Positions 25,920-32,853 of a stretch of DNA of 64,000 nucleotides are shown piece by piece. Below the pieces are notes generated by a model. The model had not been told where the DNA came from and did not search any database. It saw only the letters and a list, made by a program, of their open reading frames with translations. Source of the stretch: Yinghuangia elevatio (GTDB taxonomy: Bacteria > Actinomycetota > Actinomycetes > Streptomycetales > Streptomycetaceae); assembly GCF_040649515.1 (NCBI RefSeq), contig NZ_JBEZFP010000017.1:27541-91540 (forward strand), in the 5' to 3' direction. Each line of letters opens with the position of its first letter. Position 1 is the first letter of the stretch. The translations under genes and the position numbers were made by a program.

Positions 25920-26951
25920 GTGCGCCGCGCCGACGAACCCATCCCGCACGACCACGCGCCCCACGGCACCCCGGCCACAGCCGCGGCCGCAGCCGCCGGC
26001 ACGGCCCTGGGCCCGGCACAGGGCCCGGATCCAGGCACGGCCGACTTCGACCGCGTGGCCCTGGACCGGGTGGACAAAGCCCTCGTCGCGGAACTCCAGC
26101 GGGACGGCCGGCAGACGTACGAGGCACTGGCCGCCGCGGTCGGCGTCTCCCGCGCCGCCGCGAGATCCCGCGTCCTGCGTCTGCTCGACGCCCGGCTGGT
26201 ACGCGTCGTCGCCGTCGTCCACCCCCGGGTCGCGGGCCGCACGTCCATCGCGCACCTCGCGGTGACCGCCGACGGACCCGCCGGGCCCGTCGCACGCGGC
26301 ATCGCCGATCTGCCCGAGTCGGTGTTCGTGACGCTGACCGCGGGCCGCGCCGCCGTCGCGGCCGAGGTGCGCGCGGACTCCTTCGAGGCCCTGTCCCGCG
26401 CCGTCGACCGCGTGCGCGCCCTCCCGGGCGTCGCCGCCGCCGACGCGCTGCCCTACACGCGCGTCGTCAAGGACCCCTACGCGCTGCCCCACGACCTGGA
26501 CACCGCCGCGACCGAGACGGACGAACTCGACCGCGCCATCATGGCGTTGCTGGAACAGGACGGGCGCCAGTCGTTCGCCGACCTCGCCGCCCGCGTCGGG
26601 CTCTCGGCCGGCGCCACCCGGGCACGCACGCTGCGCATGCTGGACGCCGGGGTCTTCCGCGTCGTCGCCCTTGTGGAACCCGGCGTCCTGGGCGCCACGC
26701 GACTGCTGGGCACGGCGCTGAGCGTGGCCGGGCCCGACGCGCTCACCGCACTGACCGCCGCGGACGGCGTGCAGTTCGTGGCCACCTGCCTGGGCCGGGC
26801 CGATGCGGTGGCCACGCTCGGCGCCGACAGCACCGCGGCGGTGCTGGACGTTTTGGAGGACGTGCGCCGGCTGCCCGGCGTACGGGTGCTCGACTCCTGG
26901 CTGCACATGCGCATGGTCAAGGAGCGCTACGACGTCCGGAACGGCGGCTGA
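25920..26951 (+). CDS. Double-length Lrp/AsnC-family regulator
   Basis: A 343-residue protein with two complete Lrp/AsnC units in tandem. Each has an AsnC helix-turn-helix (LDRVDKALVAELQRDGRQTYEALAAAVGVS and LDRAIMALLEQDGRQSFADLAARVGLS) and a RAM-type sensing domain ending RVVKDPYALP and HMRMVKERYD. Single-domain Lrp proteins form dimers, so this fusion is a built-in dimer, a layout common in actinomycetes. An Ala/Pro-rich stretch precedes the first domain. It is divergent from the amidohydrolase gene and flanked by repeated CGAATCRTC sites, so it probably controls the catabolic block. Amino acids or their analogues are the likely ligands. Confidence 0.9.
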   Translation: MRRADEPIPHDHAPHGTPATAAAAAAGTALGPAQGPDPGTADFDRVALDRVDKALVAELQRDGRQTYEALAAAVGVSRAAARSRVLRLLDARLVRVVAVVHPRVAGRTSIAHLAVTADGPAGPVARGIADLPESVFVTLTAGRAAVAAEVRADSFEALSRAVDRVRALPGVAAADALPYTRVVKDPYALPHDLDTAATETDELDRAIMALLEQDGRQSFADLAARVGLSAGATRARTLRMLDAGVFRVVALVEPGVLGATRLLGTALSVAGPDALTALTAADGVQFVATCLGRADAVATLGADSTAAVLDVLEDVRRLPGVRVLDSWLHMRMVKERYDVRNGG

Positions 26952-27060
26952 ACCACCGCGTCGCCTGGCACGCCTCGGAAGCCTGGTAGGCCTCGGAGTC
27001 CGATACACCTCAGAGCCTGGTGCGGCTCACACCTTGGCTCGGCTCACAGCTTGGTCCGGC

Positions 27061-28344
27061 TCACAGCTTGGTCCGGCGCAGCGCGTCGTCCAGGATCTCG
27101 GCGGCCGTGTCGATCTCGTCGTCGCTCACCGTCAGCGGCGGCGCGACCCGCGCGCAGGCGCTCATCGGACCCGACTGGCTGCGCACGATGTTCATGCACA
27201 GCCCGGCCTTCTCGCACGCGGCCGTCACGGCGTCGCCGAACTCCGAGGCGGGCTCCCGGGTTTCCCGGTCCCGTACGAACTCGACGCCCCACAGCAGGCC
27301 GAGGCCGCGCACGTCGCCGATCGCCTCGTGCCGCTTCTGCAACTCACGCAGGTGACCGCCCAGTCGCTCGCCCCGCTCGCGCGCCTTCGCCACCAGGCCC
27401 TCGTCCCGCACGACGTCGAGCACCGCGAGACCGGCCGCCGCCGGGAGCGGGTCGGACTGGTGGGACGTGAAGTAGAACAACCCCTTGTCGTACGCCGCCT
27501 GCTCGATCTCCGCCGTCGTCACCACCGCGCTGATCGGCAGGCCGCCGCCCAGCGACTTGGACAGCGTCACGAACTCCGGCTGGAAATCGAAGAGTTCAAA
27601 GCCGAACATGACTCCCAGGCGGCCGAAGCCGGTCTGTGCCTCGTCCAGGAACACCGGCATGCCGCGGTCCCGGGCCAGGCCCGCGAGCCGGGCGAAGTAG
27701 CCGGGCGGCGGGACGATCACGCCGCCCGCGGACAGCACCGGTTCGGCGATGACGGCGGCCGGCGCGCCGGTGGTCTGCTCGTCGAACTGCTCGAACCCGA
27801 CCTCCAGGCAGGTCGTGTCGCAGGTGTCGGAGCAGTGCCGGATCGGGCAGCGGTACGCGTACGGCGCGGGCAGCGCGAACGCCCCCGGCGCCAAAGGCCC
27901 GTGGCCACGCCGCGCGGCCGCGTACGTGACCGCCTGCGATCCCATCGTCATGCCGTGCCAGCTGCGCGTCAGGCCCAGCACCTCGAAGCCGCCGGTGGCG
28001 AGCTTGGCCATGCGCAGCGCGGCCTCGTTCGCCTCGCCGCCCGTGCTCAGCAGCATGACCCGGTCCAGGCCCTCCGGCATGAGTCCCACCAGGGTCTCCG
28101 CGAGGTCCAGGACCGGGGTGGACAGCATGCGGGAGTTCAGGTGCACGGTCTCGCGCAGCGAGCGCTCGATCGCCTCCGTGACGTGCGGGTGCGAGTGGCC
28201 GACGGTCGCGCAGAGCTGTCCCGACGTGAAGTCCAGGACGCGGCGTCCGTCGGCCGTCTCCAGCCACGACCCCGACGCGCGCGTGATCACCTCGGGCCAG
28301 AAGGCACCGGCATAACGGACCATCAGTTCCGCGCGTGGGTCCAT
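27061..28344 (-). CDS. dgdA: 2,2-dialkylglycine decarboxylase-like class III aminotransferase
   Basis: A 427-residue PLP enzyme. Dialkylglycine decarboxylase converts 2-aminoisobutyrate plus pyruvate to acetone, CO2 and alanine. Residues known to matter in the Burkholderia enzyme have counterparts: Gln43 (DFTSGQ; Gln52), Ser71, Trp129 (SWHGM; Trp138), Asp234 (FLDEAQTG; Asp243), Lys263 (TLSKSLGGG; Lys272, Schiff base) and Arg399 (RVAPPLTVS; Arg406). Most share a constant offset of nine. A Cys-rich insert, CPIRHCSDTCDTTCLEVG, is extra. The comparison is from memory, so a generic aminotransferase remains possible. ATG 28344 has GAGGAG upstream. It is divergent from a LysR gene, as dgdA is from dgdR in Burkholderia. 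Confidence 0.75.
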   Translation of the reverse strand: MDPRAELMVRYAGAFWPEVITRASGSWLETADGRRVLDFTSGQLCATVGHSHPHVTEAIERSLRETVHLNSRMLSTPVLDLAETLVGLMPEGLDRVMLLSTGGEANEAALRMAKLATGGFEVLGLTRSWHGMTMGSQAVTYAAARRGHGPLAPGAFALPAPYAYRCPIRHCSDTCDTTCLEVGFEQFDEQTTGAPAAVIAEPVLSAGGVIVPPPGYFARLAGLARDRGMPVFLDEAQTGFGRLGVMFGFELFDFQPEFVTLSKSLGGGLPISAVVTTAEIEQAAYDKGLFYFTSHQSDPLPAAAGLAVLDVVRDEGLVAKARERGERLGGHLRELQKRHEAIGDVRGLGLLWGVEFVRDRETREPASEFGDAVTAACEKAGLCMNIVRSQSGPMSACARVAPPLTVSDDEIDTAAEILDDALRRTKL

Positions 28345-28440
28345 GACTTGGCTCCTCGGATGGGGTACGCGGCGACGCCCGCCGCGCCGGGCGCCGCCTG
28401 CCGCCGGGTGCCCGCTCACCCGACGATGCTCCCCGCCGGG

Positions 28441-28473
28441 ATCCGTCGAAACCAGCGCATCTTTTCGACGGAT
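28441..28473. promoter_or_regulatory. Perfect 11-bp inverted repeat, LysR operator candidate
   Basis: ATCCGTCGAAA (28441-28451) and its exact complement TTTCGACGGAT (28463-28473) flank an 11-nt spacer midway between the divergent aminotransferase and LysR genes, 22 bp before the LysR start. The arm length and spacing fit a LysR-type binding site controlling both directions. Confidence 0.72.
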
Positions 28474-28494
28474 TCACCTGGCAGTATTCGCACG

Positions 28495-29403
28495 ATGATG
28501 GACCTGCACCGGTTGCGCCTGCTGAGCGAACTGCGCCGTCGCGGCACCGTCGCCGCGGTGGCGCGGGCGCTGGCCTACAGTCCCTCGACCGTTTCGCACC
28601 AACTGGCGGCCCTACAGCGCGAGGCGGGCACGGAACTGCTCCGGCGGGAGGGGCGGCTGCTGCGCCTGACCCCGGCGGCGTACGTGCTAGCCGACCACGC
28701 CGACGCCCTCCTCGCCCGCATGGAGCAGGCCGAGGCCGAAGTCGCCGCCACGGCGGGCCTCGTCGCCGGTGTCGTACGCGTGGCCTGCTTCCCGACGGCG
28801 GTCAGCCTGGTCGGCCCGGCCATCGCCCATCTCGCCCGGCACCACCCGGCGGTACGTGTCCAGACGACGGTCACCGAACCGCACATCGCGCTCGACATGC
28901 TGGAGAGCCGCAGCTGCGACCTGGCGATATGCGACGAGTTCGACGCGGACCCGCGCCCCCGCGTCCCCGGCCTGCACTTCGCCGAACTGGATCCGGACCG
29001 CATCTGGCTCGTCGTGCCGCGCGACCATCCACAGGCCGGCGCGTCCGCCGCCCGCATCGGCGAACTGGCGGACGAGGTCTGGGCCGGCGGTCCCACCGAG
29101 ACCAGTCACGGCCGGATCGTCGCCGAAGTGTGCCGGGAGCGCGGCGGCTTCGCGCCCGACATCCGGCACCGCACGTCCGACGCACAGGCGTTGCTGTTCC
29201 TGGTCGGTGCGGGGCAGGCCGTCACGCTGCTGCCGGAGTTGGCGCGCCCGGAGCAGGCGACAGAGGTCGCGGCGGTGGCGATCGAGGGCCCGCCGGTCGT
29301 ACGGCGCATCCTGGCGGTCGTCCGCGAAACGGCGCTGCGCGACCCGGCGGTGAGTGCGGTACGCGCCGCTCTGCGCCCGCCCGGCCGCCCGGCATCGGGG
29401 TGA
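28495..29403 (+). CDS. LysR-family regulator of the adjacent aminotransferase
   Basis: A 302-residue LysR protein. The winged helix is MDLHRLRLLSELRRRGTVAAVARALAYSPSTVSHQLAALQREAGTELLRREGR, followed by the linker helix and two periplasmic-binding-like halves (GVVRVACFPTAVSLVGPAIAHLARHHP). It is divergent from the dialkylglycine-decarboxylase-like gene and separated from it by a perfect palindrome, so it most likely regulates that gene. ATG 28495 and 28498 are both possible; no ribosome-binding site is present, and AGTATT ends about 6 nt upstream, which suggests a leaderless mRNA. The ligand is unknown; a dialkyl amino acid is the simplest guess. Confidence 0.9.
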   Translation: MMDLHRLRLLSELRRRGTVAAVARALAYSPSTVSHQLAALQREAGTELLRREGRLLRLTPAAYVLADHADALLARMEQAEAEVAATAGLVAGVVRVACFPTAVSLVGPAIAHLARHHPAVRVQTTVTEPHIALDMLESRSCDLAICDEFDADPRPRVPGLHFAELDPDRIWLVVPRDHPQAGASAARIGELADEVWAGGPTETSHGRIVAEVCRERGGFAPDIRHRTSDAQALLFLVGAGQAVTLLPELARPEQATEVAAVAIEGPPVVRRILAVVRETALRDPAVSAVRAALRPPGRPASG

Positions 29404-29627
29404 GCCGCACGGCTGCACGCGTCGCGCACGGCTGCACGGGCCGCGCAGGGCCGCACGCGCCGCACCCGCCGCACCCGCCGCACCCGCCGTACGGCCCGCA
29501 CCTGCCTGCGTACCCGCATTACCTATACGCGACCGATTCCCCGTCCTCACGGCACTCGTAGCGTTCTGGTCACGGAACACGAACCGCACCACACAGCGGT
29601 AAATGCCAACGAAGGGACGTGGTGACC

Positions 29628-30092
29628 ATGTCGACCAACGTGATCGGCGCGACGATCGGCGGGCTCCGGACCTACCGCGCGGACCGCCAGGGATTCCTGC
29701 GCTCGGTCCTCTACCTGGACGCGATCGTCACGGGTGCCAACGGCGTCGCGTACCTCGCACTCGCCCAGGTGCTCGACTCCTTCCTCGGCATCGACGCCGC
29801 GGTGCTCTACGGAATCGGCGCCTTCCTCACCCTCTACGCGATCGACGTGGCGCTGGTCGCCCGCAAGGCCGCCATCAGCCGCGCCGCGGTCGTTGTGATC
29901 GTGCTCCTCAACGCCGCATGGGCCGTCGGCAGCATCACCCTCGCGGTGACCGACACGTTGACGATGACCACCGTCGGTACGACGTGGGCCATCATGCAGG
30001 CCGCGGTGGTGGCGCTGTTCGCCGATCTGCAGTTGATGGGCCTGCGCACCAAGACGAGGACCCAGGCCACCCCCGAGGGGGCCCGCGGCTGA
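29628..30092 (+). CDS. Small four-helix integral membrane protein
   Basis: A 154-residue protein with four predicted transmembrane helices: FLRSVLYLDAIVTGANGVAYLALAQ, a segment around VLYGIGAFLTLYAIDVALVA, AAVVVIVLLNAAWAVGSITLAV and TTWAIMQAAVVALFADLQLMG. Similar uncharacterised proteins are common in actinomycetes; no function is known. ATG 29628 follows AAGGGA by 10 nt; two upstream GTG codons are alternatives. It is a single gene ending at a bidirectional terminator. Confidence 0.72.
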   Translation: MSTNVIGATIGGLRTYRADRQGFLRSVLYLDAIVTGANGVAYLALAQVLDSFLGIDAAVLYGIGAFLTLYAIDVALVARKAAISRAAVVVIVLLNAAWAVGSITLAVTDTLTMTTVGTTWAIMQAAVVALFADLQLMGLRTKTRTQATPEGARG

Positions 30093-30159
30093 CCGTGCCG
30101 CCGTCGCCCCCCGCCCAGTTGCGGGCGTGCGGCCGGCCGTACGCGGCCCGCAACCGAAG

Positions 30160-30192
30160 ACCCGCCCGGCGCCTGTGACGCGCCGGGCGGGT
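30160..30192. terminator. Bidirectional hairpin terminator
   Basis: ACCCGCCCGGCGC (30160-30172), loop CTGTGAC and the perfect complement (30180-30192), followed by TTCTC, lie between two convergent genes. Confidence 0.78.
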
Positions 30193-30195
30193 TTC

Positions 30196-31752
30196 TCAGT
30201 GCGCCATCGCCCGTGGCTGCGAAGGGTCCGGCCTGCCCGCCGGGAGCAGCATCGGTCCGGCCACCGCGACGACGGCGGCGATGACCGCGGCGGCGGTGAA
30301 CGGCTCGCCGAACCCGCCCGTCCCGGCCGACGGCCCGCCGGTCAGGCTCGCACCGGCGACCGTCGCGATCACCGCGACGCCCAGTGCCGCCCCGAGTTCG
30401 TGCGCGGTGCCGACCAACCCCGACGCGGTGCCCGTCTCCCGGTGGTCGAGCCCGGTCATGGCCGCCGTCGTCGCGCACACGAACCCGGCGCCAAGGCCGA
30501 GGGACAGCAGGGCGAATCCGGGGACGAGGCCAGACCAGACGCCACTGTCCGCGGACAACCCGGCCAGCAGGCCCGCGCCGACGGCGGCGACCGCGAACGC
30601 GGCGGTGCCGACCGTACGCCACCCGAACCGGCCCACCGCGACGCCGCCCAGGTGGGCGCCGACCGTCACGGCAACGGCCACCGGCAGGAACGCCAGACCG
30701 GTCTTGAGCGCCGAGTAGCCCGCGACGTGCTGGAGGTAGAACGAGCACAGGAAGAACGCCGAGATGAGCAGCCCCGACGCGGCCAGCATCACGACGCTGC
30801 CGCCCCACAAGCTACGACGGGCGAGAACTTCGAGGCGTACCAGCGGATTTCGGGCGCGGCGCTCGACCGCGACGAACACCGCCGTACACATGAGGGCGGC
30901 GGCCAGAGGGGCGAGCGTGGACGGAGCGTCGAAGCCGTGGTCGCGCGCCCGCACCAGGCCGTAGATCAGCAGCGCGGGTGCTGCGGTCAGGGCGAGCGCC
31001 CCGGGCAGGTCGAGCGGTACACGTTCGGGCGAGGGCCCCACCAGGGACGCCGCCCCGCCGATCAGCACCGGAACCCCGATCAGCGCGACCAGCCCGGCGG
31101 GCACGTTGACGAAGAAGATCCACTCCCAGCCCGGCCCGGACACGAACACCCCGCCAAGCAGCACCCCGACCGCCGATCCGGCGCCGCCGACGGCCGCCCA
31201 CACGCCGAGCGCCTTGGTACGCGCCGGCCCGTGGAACAGCGTTGTGATCAGCGCCATCGCCGCGGGGGAGAGGAGTGCCGCGCCCACGCCCTGGGCGGAG
31301 CGTGCGGCTATGAGCAGCCCGCCGTCGGAGGCGAGGCCCGACGCCACGGACGCCGCGGTGAACACCCCCAGTCCGACCAGGAACATGCGCAACTTGCCCA
31401 CCGCATCGGACAGTCGGCCGCCGAGCAGGAGGAGGCTACCGAAGAAGAGCGTGTACGCGGTGACGACCCACGTCAACGCCGAGCCGTCCAGGTCGAGTTC
31501 GTCGCCGATGGTGGGCAGCGCGACGTTCACCACCGTCACGTCGGCGACCAGCATGAACTGGGCGAGGCACAGCAGAACGAGGAGGCGTCCGCGGCCGGGG
31601 AGGTCCGGCGGTGGCTCGTGGTGGTGACCGACGGCGTGCGGATCGCCGCCTTGGCGCTCCTGACCGTGCCGCGGCTCTCCACTCCCCTCGGACGCCGAGG
31701 TGGAGCCGGCCGACGAGGCAGGCGGGACATGCAGGTTCGGTTCGGAATGCAT
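30196..31752 (-). CDS. MFS drug efflux transporter, DHA2 (14-helix) family
   Basis: A 518-residue protein with 14 predicted helices. The DHA2 motif-D1 region is present: LAQFMLVADVTVVNVALPTIGDELDLDGSALTWVVTAYTLFFGSLLLLGGRLSDAVGKLRMF. It exports drugs or other amphiphiles by proton antiport. A His-rich N-terminal tail (HAVGHHHEPP) is unusual. ATG 31752 has AGGGAG 8 nt upstream. The divergent TetR gene and two operator sites between them point to inducible resistance controlled by that repressor. Confidence 0.9.
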   Translation of the reverse strand: MHSEPNLHVPPASSAGSTSASEGSGEPRHGQERQGGDPHAVGHHHEPPPDLPGRGRLLVLLCLAQFMLVADVTVVNVALPTIGDELDLDGSALTWVVTAYTLFFGSLLLLGGRLSDAVGKLRMFLVGLGVFTAASVASGLASDGGLLIAARSAQGVGAALLSPAAMALITTLFHGPARTKALGVWAAVGGAGSAVGVLLGGVFVSGPGWEWIFFVNVPAGLVALIGVPVLIGGAASLVGPSPERVPLDLPGALALTAAPALLIYGLVRARDHGFDAPSTLAPLAAALMCTAVFVAVERRARNPLVRLEVLARRSLWGGSVVMLAASGLLISAFFLCSFYLQHVAGYSALKTGLAFLPVAVAVTVGAHLGGVAVGRFGWRTVGTAAFAVAAVGAGLLAGLSADSGVWSGLVPGFALLSLGLGAGFVCATTAAMTGLDHRETGTASGLVGTAHELGAALGVAVIATVAGASLTGGPSAGTGGFGEPFTAAAVIAAVVAVAGPMLLPAGRPDPSQPRAMAH

Positions 31753-31770
31753 GGTTGCCGCTCCCTAAAC

Positions 31771-31832
31771 TTAACAGCAGTGTTAGGGATAACGTAAGCG
31801 GTGTCACCGCCAAATGTGAACACCTCTGTTAA
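31771..31832. promoter_or_regulatory. Two TTAACA-N4-TGTTAA operators between efflux pump and TetR
   Basis: TTAACAGCAGTGTTAG (31771-31786) and TGAACACCTCTGTTAA (31817-31832) are each imperfect palindromes of the form TTAACA-N4-TGTTAA. They lie within larger inverted copies of AAACTTAACAG at each end of the region. The first is 19 bp from the pump start. Confidence 0.75.
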
Positions 31833-31953
31833 GTTTGTTGTCTGCCGACAGATCGGCAGATCGGCAGAGCAGCGCCTGAGCAGAGCCGCGGATGGGCAGA
31901 GCAGCCGGCGGGCAGCGGCGGACCGACGGGCCGCCACCGACGAGGAGGCAGCA

Positions 31954-32622
31954 GTGGCAGGACGCCCGGCAGGGCAGCAAGCGGCCGGACAGTCGGCGGG
32001 GGAGTCCGCAGGGCAGTCCGTGGAGCATCCGGCAAAGGGCGCGGCGGCACCCGAGCGGCCCCGGCGGCGCGACGCGGAGCGCAACGCCGCCGCGATCGTC
32101 GACGCCGGCCTGACCTGCCTGCTGGCCGACCCGCAAGCGGGGATGGCGGCCATCGCACGGGCCGCGGGCGTCAGCCGGGTCACGCTCTACGCGCACTTCC
32201 CCACGCGCGAAAGCCTGTTGGAGGCAGCCCTCGACCGGTCGGTCGCGGAAGCGGTGGACGCGGTGGCCGGTACGACCGACTCGGGCCCGGCCGACGAAGC
32301 GCTCGCCGGGCTCATCCGCTCGTCATGGCAGGTCCTCGACCGCCACGCGTCCCTTTTCACCGCTGTGTCGGCATCGCTGACGCCCGATCAGATGCGGGAG
32401 CGCCACGAGCGGATCCTCGCGCCCGTCCACCGACTCGTGCTGCGGGGGCGGCGCGACGGCGTCTTCCGCGACGACGTGCCGGCGACCTGGCTGGTAACCG
32501 TCCTCTACAGCCTGGTGCACGCGGCCGCGGCCGAAATGCAGGCAGGGCGGCTGTCTTCGCGGGAGGCCCCCGACCTGCTCGTCACGACCGTCCTGGCCAC
32601 CTGGCGCCCGCAGCCGGCGTAG
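31954..32622 (+). CDS. TetR-family regulator of the DHA2 efflux pump
   Basis: A 222-residue repressor. An Ala/Gly/Gln-rich N-terminal extension of about 40 residues precedes the DNA-binding domain (RRRDAERNAAAIVDAGLTCLLADPQAGMAAIARAAGVSRVTLYAHFPTRESLLEAAL). GTG 31954 is chosen for GAGGAGG 5-6 nt upstream; an earlier in-frame GTG at 31801 would overlap the operator. It is divergent from the efflux gene with two matching operators in between, the standard TetR/pump arrangement. Inducer unknown. Confidence 0.88.
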   Translation: MAGRPAGQQAAGQSAGESAGQSVEHPAKGAAAPERPRRRDAERNAAAIVDAGLTCLLADPQAGMAAIARAAGVSRVTLYAHFPTRESLLEAALDRSVAEAVDAVAGTTDSGPADEALAGLIRSSWQVLDRHASLFTAVSASLTPDQMRERHERILAPVHRLVLRGRRDGVFRDDVPATWLVTVLYSLVHAAAAEMQAGRLSSREAPDLLVTTVLATWRPQPA

Positions 32623-32670
32623 TACCGCGCGTACAGCCGACGCGGCCACCGACGCCGACCCGGGCGCCGA

Positions 32671-32741
32671 ACCCAACGCGCGACCCAACGCGCGACCCAA
32701 CGCGCGACCCAGCGCCCAACCCAGCGCCCAACCCGACGCAG
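32671..32741. repeat. Degenerate 12-bp tandem repeat, about five to six copies
   Basis: Three copies of ACCCAACGCGCG are followed by two copies of CCCAGCGCCCAA and a partial unit. The array lies between the TetR stop and the katG terminator and is non-coding as far as can be seen. Confidence 0.75.
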
Positions 32742-32786
32742 ACCCGCCGCCTAGGCCGCCGCGGACCGGCCGTTGACAGACGCACA

Positions 32787-32832
32787 AAAGCGGCGTCCAG
32801 CCCGGTCCGTCGGGACCGGCCTGGACGCCGCC
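32787..32832 (-). terminator. Rho-independent terminator of katG
   Basis: GCGGCGTCCAG-C-CCGGTCC (from 32790) pairs with GGACCGG-C-CTGGACGCCGC (to 32832), with a single C-C mismatch. On the minus strand the stem is followed by TTTTG. Confidence 0.82.
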
Positions 32833-32853
32833 GTCACTTCTCCCCGCGAACCG

